Shown here piece after piece: positions 41,998 through 50,469 of a stretch of DNA of 64,000 nt. The notes under the pieces are model-generated. The model saw nothing but the letters and a program-made list of their open reading frames with translations, was not told the DNA's origin and did not search any database. The first letter of the stretch is position 1, and every line of letters starts with the position of its first letter. Origin of the DNA: an uncultured Kocuria sp. Lineage in GTDB: Bacteria; Actinomycetota; Actinomycetes; Actinomycetales; Micrococcaceae. The translations under genes and the position numbers were made by a program. The DNA is taken from the NCBI RefSeq assembly GCF_947500125.1, contig NZ_CANMRA010000004.1, positions 168,122 to 232,121 on the forward strand. The letters run 5' to 3'.

Positions 41998-43293
41998 CTA
42001 CCGGTCCGAAAGCTCCGCCCGGGCGATGTCCAGGGCCCGGGCCAGTCGCCGCACGCCCACCTCCGTGCGCTCGGGGCTCGTGGACGCGAAGCACAGCCGG
42101 AAGGCGTCCTGGAAGCGGCCGGAGGGGGACAGCGCGGGGCCGGGGATGAAGGCGACGCCCTCGGCCAGCGCGATCTCGAACAGCCGGGGAGTGGCCACGG
42201 CCGCGTCGTCGCCCTGCAGGGTCACCCACAGGAAGAAGCCGCCCTCGGGGTCGGTCGTGACCACCCGGGAGCCGAGGTGGCGGGCGATCGAGGCGTCCAT
42301 GGCCTGCTTGCGCCGCCGGTACTCCGTGCGCAGGCAGGCCAGGTGGTCGTCGTAGCCGCCCTGGCGCACGAACCGTTCCACGATGTGCTGGGCGGGCACG
42401 TTCGTGCACGTGTCCATGGCCTGCTTGCCGGCGATCAGCAGCTTGCGCAGCCTCGGGTCCGCGTCCACCCACCCCACGCGCAGGCCGGGGGCGAGGACCT
42501 TGGAGAAGGTCCGCACCGAGAACACGAGCGGGTCGTCCGGGCTGATCTCCCGGAAGCCGGGGATGTCCTCCCCCGCGAAGCGCAGGCCCCCGTACGGGTC
42601 GTCGTCGATGATCACGGCGCCCCACCGGTGCGCCAGCTCCAGCAGGCGCCGCCGGCGCGGCTCGCTGAGCGTGGTGCCGGAGGGGTTCTGGAAGTTCGGG
42701 ATCGTGTAGAGGGCCCGCGGGGTGCGCCCGGTCTCGGCGACCAGCGTCTCGAGCGCGTCCACGTCCATGCCGTCCTGGTCCACGGGGACCTCGAGGACGT
42801 CGGCGCCGTAGCTGAGGGCGGTCCCGGAGCCGTTCGTGTAGGTGGGGGACTCGACCACCACGAGGTCCCCGGGGTCCACGAAGAGCTTGAACGCGAGGTC
42901 GAGGCCCTGCATCCCGCCGGAGGTGATGACGATCCGTTCGGGCCGGGTCGGCTCCGGGGTCGTGGAGGGGTGGGCCACGACGGTCTCGAGCAGACCGGGC
43001 TCGCCCTCCGTGGCCCCGTACGTGAACGAGCTGTCGTCGAGGACCTCGGCGGCAATCCGCCGGAACTCGCCCGTGGGGATCACCTCGGCGGCCGGGGCGC
43101 CCATCGCGAAGCGGACGATGTCGTGGCTCTGGGCGGCGAGCAGCGACGTCGAGGAGTCGATGACCGACCCCACGAGCCCGTCCGCCCGGCGGGCCAGCGG
43201 CAGCAGGCCGTGGGCGGGGTCGCCGCCCACGCCCGCGGTGGGCTTGGTGAGCAGGCTGTCGACGGTGGTGAGGGACGTGGCGGTGGTGGTCAT
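41998..43293 (-). CDS. PLP-dependent aminotransferase (class I fold, 2-aminoadipate/MocR-like)
   Basis: 431 aa. Fold type I with TSGGMQGLDLAFKLF, IPNFQNPSGTTLS, DDDPYGGLRF and the PLP Lys in RTFSKVLAPGLRVGW. No helix-turn-helix, so an enzyme and not a MocR regulator. Last gene of the five-gene leftward operon, 4 nt after the M24 gene. Probable role: transamination of an amino-acid intermediate. Confidence 0.9.
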   Translation of the reverse strand: MTTTATSLTTVDSLLTKPTAGVGGDPAHGLLPLARRADGLVGSVIDSSTSLLAAQSHDIVRFAMGAPAAEVIPTGEFRRIAAEVLDDSSFTYGATEGEPGLLETVVAHPSTTPEPTRPERIVITSGGMQGLDLAFKLFVDPGDLVVVESPTYTNGSGTALSYGADVLEVPVDQDGMDVDALETLVAETGRTPRALYTIPNFQNPSGTTLSEPRRRRLLELAHRWGAVIIDDDPYGGLRFAGEDIPGFREISPDDPLVFSVRTFSKVLAPGLRVGWVDADPRLRKLLIAGKQAMDTCTNVPAQHIVERFVRQGGYDDHLACLRTEYRRRKQAMDASIARHLGSRVVTTDPEGGFFLWVTLQGDDAAVATPRLFEIALAEGVAFIPGPALSPSGRFQDAFRLCFASTSPERTEVGVRRLARALDIARAELSDR

Positions 43294-43297
43294 GGGA

Positions 43298-44587
43298 TCA
43301 CTTCCTGATGAGTGCTCGGGGGAAGGAGGTCAGGGCCTCCGTCCCGGTGGCGGTGATGCGGATCGACTCGGAGACCTCGTAGCCGTACCCGGTCATCCAC
43401 ATGCCGCAGATGAGGTGGAACGTCATGTTCTCGGCGAGCACGCTCTCGTCCTCCGAGCGGATGCTGATGGTGCGCTCGCCCCAGTCGGGGGGATAGCCGA
43501 TGCCCACGGAGTAGCCGAGCCGGCTGGGCTTCTCGAGCCCGAACTCCGCGAGCGCCCAGTTCCAGGTGCTCGCGAGCTCGCGCACCGGGACGCCCGCGGC
43601 GGTGACGTCGAGGACGGCCTCGAGCCCGGAGGCGACGGCCTCCTCGAGCAGGCCCAGCTCGGCCGTGGGCGGACCGAGCATGACCGTGCGGGCCAGCGGC
43701 ACGTGGTAGCGCCGGTGCACCCCGGCCAGCTCCACCACGACGGCGTCGCCCTCGCGCAGCACCCGGTCCGACCAGGTGAGGTGCGGGGTGTCGGCGGAGG
43801 CCCCGGTGGGCAGCATGGGCACCATGGCCGGGAAGTCGCCCCACGCGTCGCCGACCCCCTCGACCTGGGCCCGGGAGATCTCCGCCGCGACGCGGTGCTG
43901 CGGGACGCCGGGCTCGATCGCGTCGATCGCGGCCTGCATCGCGGCCGTCGTGACGCGGGCGGCCGTGCGCAGGTACTGGATCTCCGCCGGGGACTTCACG
44001 GCGCGCACCCAGTTCACGATGTCGAAGGCGTCCACGAGGGTCCACTCGGGCAGGGCGTTGACGAGCGACCGGTAGCCCTTGGGGGAGAAGAAGTGGGAGT
44101 CCATCTCCAGGCCCACGCACCCCCGGGCGGCCGGGGCGACCTGGCCGCGGCGGCGCAGGGCGAAGGCCACCCAGTCGAACGGGTGCAGGTGCGGGCGGTG
44201 CACGTAGCGCTCGGGGTAGCCGACGATCTGCTCGGGGTGCAGCCGGGCCGTGCGGAACGCGCCGTTGGCGTCCATCTCCCGCAGGAACAGCAGCAGCTCG
44301 CCCTCCATGGGCACGAACAGCAGCTGCGGGGTGTAGAACGACCAGGCGTCGTAGCCCGTCAGGTAGAACATGTTCGCGGGGTCGGTCACGATCAGCGCGC
44401 TCAGGCCCTGCTCCGTCATCTTCTCCCGCACCGCGCGCAGCCGGGCGGCGTACTCCTCGTCGCTGAACAGCGCGGGGCGGACGTCAGGGTCGGCCACGGC
44501 TCCGCCGTCCGTGGTGTCGTCCGCCATGGTGTCGTCCGTCACGGGGCTGTCCGTCACGGCGCTGTCGGTCACGGTGTCATCGGCCAC
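43298..44587 (-). CDS. Creatinase-like M24 family hydrolase (ectoine-hydrolase-like)
   Basis: 429 aa: N-terminal creatinase domain (~40-170) and C-terminal pita-bread domain. The region VVVELAGVHRRYHVPLARTV aligns with the metal-ligand strand of aminopeptidase P, but both Asp ligands are gone (Glu and Pro instead), as in creatinase-type members. This matches the branch with creatinase and ectoine hydrolase DoeA/EutD, which cut C-N bonds of small compounds. GTG start 44587 overlaps the aldehyde dehydrogenase by 11 nt; ATG at 44527 is an alternative because the first ~20 residues come from a 15-bp tandem repeat. Confidence 0.85.
   Translation of the reverse strand: MADDTVTDSAVTDSPVTDDTMADDTTDGGAVADPDVRPALFSDEEYAARLRAVREKMTEQGLSALIVTDPANMFYLTGYDAWSFYTPQLLFVPMEGELLLFLREMDANGAFRTARLHPEQIVGYPERYVHRPHLHPFDWVAFALRRRGQVAPAARGCVGLEMDSHFFSPKGYRSLVNALPEWTLVDAFDIVNWVRAVKSPAEIQYLRTAARVTTAAMQAAIDAIEPGVPQHRVAAEISRAQVEGVGDAWGDFPAMVPMLPTGASADTPHLTWSDRVLREGDAVVVELAGVHRRYHVPLARTVMLGPPTAELGLLEEAVASGLEAVLDVTAAGVPVRELASTWNWALAEFGLEKPSRLGYSVGIGYPPDWGERTISIRSEDESVLAENMTFHLICGMWMTGYGYEVSESIRITATGTEALTSFPRALIRK
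44511..44585. repeat. Five 15-bp tandem repeats in the 5' end of the M24 gene
   Basis: Units start at 44511, 44526, 44541, 44556 and 44571 (consensus on + about ACGGYGCTGTCSGTC). They encode the repeating VTDSxVTD-type N-terminus on the minus strand. Unit number could vary by slippage without changing frame. Confidence 0.75.
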
Positions 44588-46085
44588 GGGGCACCGCCGT
44601 GTACTTCGTCTCGAGGAACTCCTCGATCCCCACGCGGCCCCCCTCGCGCCCGAGGCCCGAGGCCTTGACCCCGCCGAAGGGCGCCGCCGGGTTGGAGACC
44701 AGTCCCGTGTTGACCCCGACCATGCCGACCTCGAGGGCCTCGCTCACGCGGAAGCTGCGGTCCACGTCGCGGGTGAAGAGGTAGCCCACGAGCCCCCACG
44801 GGGTGTCGTTGGCCCACCCGAGCACCTGTTCCTCGGAGTCGAACGGCACCACGGGCGCCACCGGCCCGAAGATCTCCTGGGACATGAGCTCGGCGTCGGG
44901 GCTGACCCCGGACAGGACGGTGGGGGCGTAGAACCAGCCCCGGCCCCCGGGCCGGCGGCCCCCGCACAGCACGGACGCCCCCCGGGTGAGGGCGTCGTCC
45001 ACGAGCTCCTCCACCTTGGCCAGGGCCTTCTCCTCGACGAGGGGGCCCACCTGGGTGCCCTCGGCCACGCCGTGGCCCACGGTGAGGGAGCCCATGCGCT
45101 CGGCGAGGCGGGCGGAGAACTCCTCGGCCACGGAGCGGTGGACGAACAGGCGGTTGGCCGCGGTGCACGCCTCGCCCATGTTGCGCATCTTGGCGATCAT
45201 CGCGGCCTCGACCGCCACGTCGAGGTCGGCGTCCTCGAACACGATGAAGGGGGCGTTGCCGCCCAGCTCCATGGACGAGCGCATGACGTGCTGGGCGGCC
45301 TGCTCGAGCAGGCGGACCCCCACCTCGGTGGAGCCGGTGAAGGAGATCTTGCGGGCGATCCCCGAGGACATCCAGGGCCCGACCACCGAGGAGGCCTTCG
45401 AGGTGCACACCACGTTGAGCACGCCCGCCGGGAGGCCGGCCTCCACGAGGATGTCCACGAGCGCCAGGGAGGACAGCGGGGTGAGATTGGCGGGCTTGAA
45501 GACCATCGTGCAGCCGGCCGCGACGGCCGGGCCGATCTTGCGGGTGCCCATGGCCAGCGGGAAGTTCCACGGGGTGACCAGCACGCAGGGCCCCACCGGC
45601 TCCTTGGACACCAGGATCCGGGTCCTGCCGTCGCCCGAGAGGGTCATGTCCCCGCCGATCCGCACGGCCTCCTCGGAGAACCAGCGGAAGAACTCGGCGG
45701 CGTAGGCGACCTCCCCGCGGGCCTCGGCGAGGGGCTTGCCCATCTCCGTGGACATCACCAGGGCGAGCTCGTCCTGGCGGGCCATGATCAGGTCGTAGGA
45801 GCGGCGCAGGATCTCCCCGCGCTCCCGGGGCGCGGTCCGCGCCCAGTCCTTCTGGGCCCGCCCCGCGGCCTCGATCGCCCGGGCGGCGTCCTCGGGGCCG
45901 CCGTCCGCCACGGTGGCGACGACCTCCTCGGTGGCAGGGTCCACCACGTCGAAGCGGCGGCCGGAGGCGGCCTCGGCCCAGACGCCGTCGATGAAGACCC
46001 CGGTGCTGACCCCGGCGACGGCCTCCCGGGACCGGCGCAGGACGTCGTCGGAGGCGGTGGTGGGGGCGGTGGCGGAGGTGGTCAC
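44577..46085 (-). CDS. NAD(P)-dependent aldehyde dehydrogenase, succinate-semialdehyde type
   Basis: 502 aa. Catalytic Cys in MGEACTAANR, catalytic Glu in SMELGGNAP, Asn in VTPWNFPLAM and FTGSTEVG cofactor loop. Overall most like GabD/SSADH. GTG start overlaps the FAD/Fe-S gene by four bases, and its end overlaps the M24 gene. In this operon it would oxidise the semialdehyde produced by the class III aminotransferase. Confidence 0.9.
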   Translation of the reverse strand: MTTSATAPTTASDDVLRRSREAVAGVSTGVFIDGVWAEAASGRRFDVVDPATEEVVATVADGGPEDAARAIEAAGRAQKDWARTAPRERGEILRRSYDLIMARQDELALVMSTEMGKPLAEARGEVAYAAEFFRWFSEEAVRIGGDMTLSGDGRTRILVSKEPVGPCVLVTPWNFPLAMGTRKIGPAVAAGCTMVFKPANLTPLSSLALVDILVEAGLPAGVLNVVCTSKASSVVGPWMSSGIARKISFTGSTEVGVRLLEQAAQHVMRSSMELGGNAPFIVFEDADLDVAVEAAMIAKMRNMGEACTAANRLFVHRSVAEEFSARLAERMGSLTVGHGVAEGTQVGPLVEEKALAKVEELVDDALTRGASVLCGGRRPGGRGWFYAPTVLSGVSPDAELMSQEIFGPVAPVVPFDSEEQVLGWANDTPWGLVGYLFTRDVDRSFRVSEALEVGMVGVNTGLVSNPAAPFGGVKASGLGREGGRVGIEEFLETKYTAVPRGR

Positions 46086-49000
46086 GGGTTGTCCTTCCGG
46101 TCGGAACGGGTGCGCAGACCGTCACGGGAGTCGTCACGGGAATCGTCACGGGGTTCGGGGCGGGGGTCGAGGAGCTGGGCGAGGTGCCGGCCGGGCCGGT
46201 CGGGACGCAGGTGGCGGACCTGCTCGTGGCACGAGAAGCCGTCGGTGAGGACGGGCACGGAGTCCTCCGTCTCCCGCAGGGCCGGGACCAGGGCCTGCTC
46301 GGCCACGGCGAGGCTGACCTCGTAGTGGGCGGCCTCGAAGCCGAAGTTCCCGGCCACCCCGCAGCAGCCGGTGGCCTCCCGGACCTCGGCGACGCCGGCC
46401 GCGGCCAGGGCCCTGCGCTGGACCGCGGCGCCGAAGGCGGAGTACTCGTGGCAGTGGGTCTGGACCACCACGGACGGGGGCAGCGGCGTGCCGGGGGCGG
46501 GCAGCCGCCCGTCCCGCGCGAGCTCGGCGACGTGCTCGGCGAAGCTGCGCACCCGGGCGGCCACCCGGCGGGCCGCGTCCGTGGGCACGAGCCCGGGCAG
46601 GTCGTGGCGCAGGGCGGCGGCGCAGGAGGGCTCGACGACGACGACGGGGCGCGCGGACCCGTCGTCGAGCACCTCGACCGTGCGGCGCAGGACCTGCTGC
46701 GCCGTGCCCAGCTGGCCGGTCGAGATCCACGTCAGCGCGCAGCAGGCGTCCGGCGCGCACTCGACGGGACGCCCGGACCCGGCGAGGACACGGGCCGCGG
46801 CCCCGGCCACCTCGGGGCGGAAGCCGCGGGTGAAGCTGTCCACGAACAGGACCGTCTCCCCGGTGCCCGCACCGGGGCGGGCCACCCCGGCCCCGGCGAC
46901 CTGGCGGATCCAGTCGGCGGCCCCGGCGAAGCGCGGCAGCGGCCGCTCGGGCGTCAGCCCGGCCACCCGCATCCCCGCCCGCAGCAGGGGGCGGGTGGCG
47001 GGCCGGTCGCGCAGCGCGACGTTGAGCAGGCGGGAGAACCGGCCGGTGAGCCCGAGCCACCGGGGCAGCCGGCCCAGGGTGTAGTGGCTGAAGGGCCGGA
47101 GGCGCCGCCGGTAGAAGTGGTCGAAGAACTCGGACTTGTACGTGGCCATGTCCACGCCCGCCGGGCAGTCGGTGGCGCACGCCTTGCAGGACAGGCACAG
47201 GTCGAGGGCCTCGCGCACGTCCTGCGAGCGCCACCCCGCCTCCTGGTCGGGGGCGGTGCGGACCATCTCCTGGAGCACGCGGGCGCGTCCCCGCGTGGAG
47301 TCCCGCTCGTCCAGGGTGGCCCGGTAGCTGGGGCACATCACCCCGCCCGTGTCCGCGCGGCAACGGCCCACCCCGATGCACCCCTGCACGGCGTGCACGA
47401 AGGGGTCCTGGCGGTCCTCCCCGGCGCGCAGCTCCCCGAGCGGGAAGGACGTCGGCCACTGCCGCTGCGGCACGCCCTCGAGGGCGAGGTCCGCGGTGAG
47501 GGCGGCCGGGTCGACGAGCACGCCGGGGTTGAGCAGCCCGTGCGGGTCCCAGGCCCGCTTGACGGCGGCGAAGGCGCCCAGCACGCGCGGGGAGTACATG
47601 AGGCCCAGCAGCTCCGAGCGGGCCCGGCCGTCCCCGTGCTCGCCGGAGAGGGACCCGCCGTGGGCGACGACGAGCCGCGCGGCGTCCTCGGTGAAGGCGC
47701 GGAACACGGCCCGTCCCTCGTCGGAGCGCAGGTCGTAGGTGATCCGGATGTGCAGGCAGCCGGCGCCGAAGTGGCCGTAGACCACGCCGTCGAGGCCGTG
47801 CTCCTCGAGCAGGGCCCGGAGCTCGGCCAGGTAGTCGGCGAGCCGCTCGGGGGCCACGGCGGAGTCCTCCCAGCCGGGCCACGACTCGCTGCGGTCCAGG
47901 GCGGCGTCCGGGGCCAGGCGCGAGGAGAGCCCCGCTCCGTCCTCCCGGACGCGCCACAGCGAGGTCCGCTCGACCGGGTCCGGCACGGTCCGGCCGTCCA
48001 GGGCGTGGCCCTCGCGCAGCAGCCGCTCGAGCAGGGCCTCGGCGCGCTCCGTTACCTCGGCGGCATCGTCCCCGTCGAGGTCCACGTAGAGCCAGGCGCC
48101 GCCGCGGGGCATCGCGGCCACCGCGTCCGCGCCCCGGCGCCACCGCATCGTGGCGACGATCTTGTCGTCGATCCCCTCGACCGCGGCCGGCTGCTCCTCG
48201 AGCAGGATCGGCACGTCCCGGGCCGCCGCGACCACGTCCTCGTAGCCGAGGCACAGCAGCAGCGCGCTGCGGGGGCGGGGCACCAGGCGCATGCGGGCCC
48301 CCACCACCACGGCGCACGTGCCCTCCGAGCCCACGAGGGCGCGGGCGACGTCGAAGCCGCGCTCGGGCAGCAGGTGCTGGAGGTGGTAGCCGGAGACCTG
48401 CCGGGGGATCCGGCCCAGCTCCACGCGCAGCTCGGCCAGGTGGGCGGCGGCCACGTCCCGCAGGGCCCCGGCGAGCTCTCCGGCCCGCCGGGCGGAGGCC
48501 TCGTCCGCCGGGTCGGTGGCGCGCAGCCCGCCGGGCCCGGCGGTGAGGCGGGCGCCGTCGGCGGTGACGAGGTCGAGCTCCACGGTGTGGTCGCTCGTGC
48601 GCCCGTAGCGCACCGAGTGGTTGCCGCAGGCGTCGTTGCCGACGGAGCCGCCCACCGTGGCGCGGGTGCGGGAGGAGGGGTCCGGGGCGAACGTGAGCCG
48701 CCCGTCCGTGCGCCGCTCCACCTCGCGGGCGAGCACGGAGAGCACCGCGCCGGCCTCCACGTCCACGGTCAGGGCGTCCTCGTCCACGGCGCCGATCCCG
48801 CGCAGGTGCCGGGAGAGGTCCAGGACGAGCCCCGGGCCCACGGCGTTGCCGGCCATCGAGGTGCCGCCGCCGCGGCTGGTCACCGGCACGCCCAGGTCCC
48901 GGCACACGGCCAGCGCCGCGGCGACGTCCGCGGCGGAGCGGGGGAAGACCACGGCCCGGGGGCGCACCCGGTAGTTGGACGCGTCGTAGGCGTACTCCGC

Positions 49001-49138
49001 GAGCCGGCGGGAGCCGGTGTCGGCGTCGAGGCCGGCCGCGTGCAGGCGCCGGCCGAGCTCGCCGCCGGCCGGCGCCCCGGGGGCGGTGCTCCCGGGACCG
49101 GCGCGACGGGTCGGGAAGGGCAGGGCGGCGGTGCTCAT
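46082..49138 (-). CDS. FAD-linked D-2-hydroxyacid dehydrogenase fused to Fe-S oxidoreductase
   Basis: 1018-aa fusion. N-terminal half: vanillyl-oxidase-type FAD domain (PRSAADVAAALAVCRD, SRGGGTSMAGNAVGP, GGSVGNDACGNHS) and a catalytic part with GHFGAGCLHIRI and GEHGDGR. Middle: ferredoxin-like [4Fe-4S] ligands CIGVGRC and CLSCKACATDCPAGVD. C-terminal: two CCG-type domains (APDACCALTW, TGCCGVAGNFG). Same design as membrane-linked D-lactate or glycolate dehydrogenases passing electrons to quinone. ATGA overlap with the aminotransferase. The last residues (RDDSRDDSRD) come from a 12-bp repeat. Confidence 0.9.
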   Translation of the reverse strand: MSTAALPFPTRRAGPGSTAPGAPAGGELGRRLHAAGLDADTGSRRLAEYAYDASNYRVRPRAVVFPRSAADVAAALAVCRDLGVPVTSRGGGTSMAGNAVGPGLVLDLSRHLRGIGAVDEDALTVDVEAGAVLSVLAREVERRTDGRLTFAPDPSSRTRATVGGSVGNDACGNHSVRYGRTSDHTVELDLVTADGARLTAGPGGLRATDPADEASARRAGELAGALRDVAAAHLAELRVELGRIPRQVSGYHLQHLLPERGFDVARALVGSEGTCAVVVGARMRLVPRPRSALLLCLGYEDVVAAARDVPILLEEQPAAVEGIDDKIVATMRWRRGADAVAAMPRGGAWLYVDLDGDDAAEVTERAEALLERLLREGHALDGRTVPDPVERTSLWRVREDGAGLSSRLAPDAALDRSESWPGWEDSAVAPERLADYLAELRALLEEHGLDGVVYGHFGAGCLHIRITYDLRSDEGRAVFRAFTEDAARLVVAHGGSLSGEHGDGRARSELLGLMYSPRVLGAFAAVKRAWDPHGLLNPGVLVDPAALTADLALEGVPQRQWPTSFPLGELRAGEDRQDPFVHAVQGCIGVGRCRADTGGVMCPSYRATLDERDSTRGRARVLQEMVRTAPDQEAGWRSQDVREALDLCLSCKACATDCPAGVDMATYKSEFFDHFYRRRLRPFSHYTLGRLPRWLGLTGRFSRLLNVALRDRPATRPLLRAGMRVAGLTPERPLPRFAGAADWIRQVAGAGVARPGAGTGETVLFVDSFTRGFRPEVAGAAARVLAGSGRPVECAPDACCALTWISTGQLGTAQQVLRRTVEVLDDGSARPVVVVEPSCAAALRHDLPGLVPTDAARRVAARVRSFAEHVAELARDGRLPAPGTPLPPSVVVQTHCHEYSAFGAAVQRRALAAAGVAEVREATGCCGVAGNFGFEAAHYEVSLAVAEQALVPALRETEDSVPVLTDGFSCHEQVRHLRPDRPGRHLAQLLDPRPEPRDDSRDDSRDGLRTRSDRKDNP
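46120..46153. repeat. 12-bp tandem repeat at the 3' end of the FAD/Fe-S gene
   Basis: CGTCACGGGART at 46120 and 46132 and a partial third unit at 46144 encode the repeated RDDS of the C-terminus. Confidence 0.7.
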
Positions 49139-50406
49139 GCGCTCGCCGCCGACCCGACAAGGGCCTCGGCCAGGGCCGCCTCGAAGCGCTCGAGGCCGGT
49201 GCGGATCTCCTCCTCGGAGACCACCAGGGCCGGGATCAGCCGGACCACGTTGCCGGCCGGTCCGCAGGTCAGGGTGAGCAGCCCGTGGCCGGTGGTGGCC
49301 TGCTGCACGGCCAGGGCGGCGGCCGGGTCGGGGGAGCCGTCCTCCTTCGCGAACTCGATGCCCTGCATCAGCCCGCGGCCGCGGACGTCGCTGATCCCGG
49401 GGTGGCGCTGCTGCAGGGGCAGCAGCCCGGCCTGCAGCTGGTCCCCGCGGACCCGTGCGTTCTCCACGAGGCCCTCGTCCCGGACCACGTCGAGGGTGGC
49501 GCAGCCCGCGGCGGCGGCCACGGCGTTGCCCCCGTAGGTCCCGCCCTGCGAGCCGGGCCAGCCCCGCTCCATGAGCGCGGTCGGCGCCGCGATCGCGGAG
49601 ATCGGGAAGCCGGAGGCGAGGCCCTTCGCGGTGATCAGCACGTCCGGGACCACGTCCGCGAACTGGTGGCCCCAGAACCGCCCGGTCCGCCCCACCCCGG
49701 CCTGCACCTCGTCCAGGACCAGCAGGATCCCGTGCCGGTCCGCCCGCTCCCGCAGCCCCTCGAGGAAGGCCGGCGGGGTGGGCAGGTAGCCGCCGTCGCC
49801 GAGCACGGGCTCGATGAGGAAGGCCGCGGTGTCCTGGGGCGCCGTCCGGGTCACCAGGAGGTAGTCCAGCTCCCGCAGGGCGAAGTCCACCGCCGTCCGC
49901 TCGTCCCACCCGTAGCGGTGGGCGTAGGGGAACGGGGCCATGTGCACCCCGCCCATGAGCGGGGAGAACCCGGCGGAGAACCGGGTGCCCGCGGTGGTGA
50001 GGGTCGCCGCGGCCACCGTGCGGCCGTGGAAGCCGCCCTGGAAGACCACGATGTTGGGCCGGCCCGTGGCCATCCGGGCCAGCCGCACGGAGGCCTCGAC
50101 CGCCTCGGAGCCGGAGTTGGCGTAGAACACGGAGTCCAGGGCCGGGGGCAGGACCTCGCCCAGCTTCTCGGTGAGCTCGAGCAGCGGCGGGTGCATCACG
50201 GTCGTGTACTGGGCGTGGATGACCCGCCCGACCTGCTCCCGGGCCGCCTCGACCACCCGGGGGTGGCAGTGGCCCGTGCTGGTCACGCCGATCCCGGTGG
50301 TGAAGTCCAGGTAGTCCCGCCCGTCCGTGCCGTGGATCCAGCACCCCCGGGCGGAGTCGACGACGACCGGGGTCGCCTGCTTCAGGAGAGGGCTCAGTGA
50401 GGTCAT
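49135..50406 (-). CDS. Class III aminotransferase, 4-aminobutyrate/diaminobutyrate type
   Basis: 423 aa. PLP motifs FYANSGSEAVEASVRLAR, FHGRTVAAATLT, LVLDEVQAGVGRTG and Lys in LITAKGLASGFPISA. Best class fit is omega-amino acid:2-oxoglutarate transaminase (GabT-like). First gene of the five-gene leftward operon; its promoter region contains the palindrome at 50433. It would yield a semialdehyde for the dehydrogenase at 44577. Confidence 0.9.
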   Translation of the reverse strand: MTSLSPLLKQATPVVVDSARGCWIHGTDGRDYLDFTTGIGVTSTGHCHPRVVEAAREQVGRVIHAQYTTVMHPPLLELTEKLGEVLPPALDSVFYANSGSEAVEASVRLARMATGRPNIVVFQGGFHGRTVAAATLTTAGTRFSAGFSPLMGGVHMAPFPYAHRYGWDERTAVDFALRELDYLLVTRTAPQDTAAFLIEPVLGDGGYLPTPPAFLEGLRERADRHGILLVLDEVQAGVGRTGRFWGHQFADVVPDVLITAKGLASGFPISAIAAPTALMERGWPGSQGGTYGGNAVAAAAGCATLDVVRDEGLVENARVRGDQLQAGLLPLQQRHPGISDVRGRGLMQGIEFAKEDGSPDPAAALAVQQATTGHGLLTLTCGPAGNVVRLIPALVVSEEEIRTGLERFEAALAEALVGSAASA

Positions 50407-50432
50407 GGCTCATCATGGGAACAGCCCGTGCA

Positions 50433-50446
50433 GATTGTCAACAATC
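50433..50446. promoter_or_regulatory. GntR/FCD-type operator, copy 2
   Basis: GATTGTCAACAATC, 13 of 14 bases identical to copy 1 at 29917. It lies in the 63-bp divergent region between the class III aminotransferase and the hydroxyacid dehydrogenase, 12 bp upstream of the TAGGGT -10 box of the latter. Confidence 0.75.
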
Positions 50447-50469
50447 GGACCGGCCCGTAGGGTGGCCCC

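Noticed and set aside
46184..49537. Long plus-strand open frame opposite the FAD/Fe-S gene
   Set aside because: Low-complexity Gly/Ala/Arg/His composition without start signal; the minus strand has clear FAD and Fe-S motifs.
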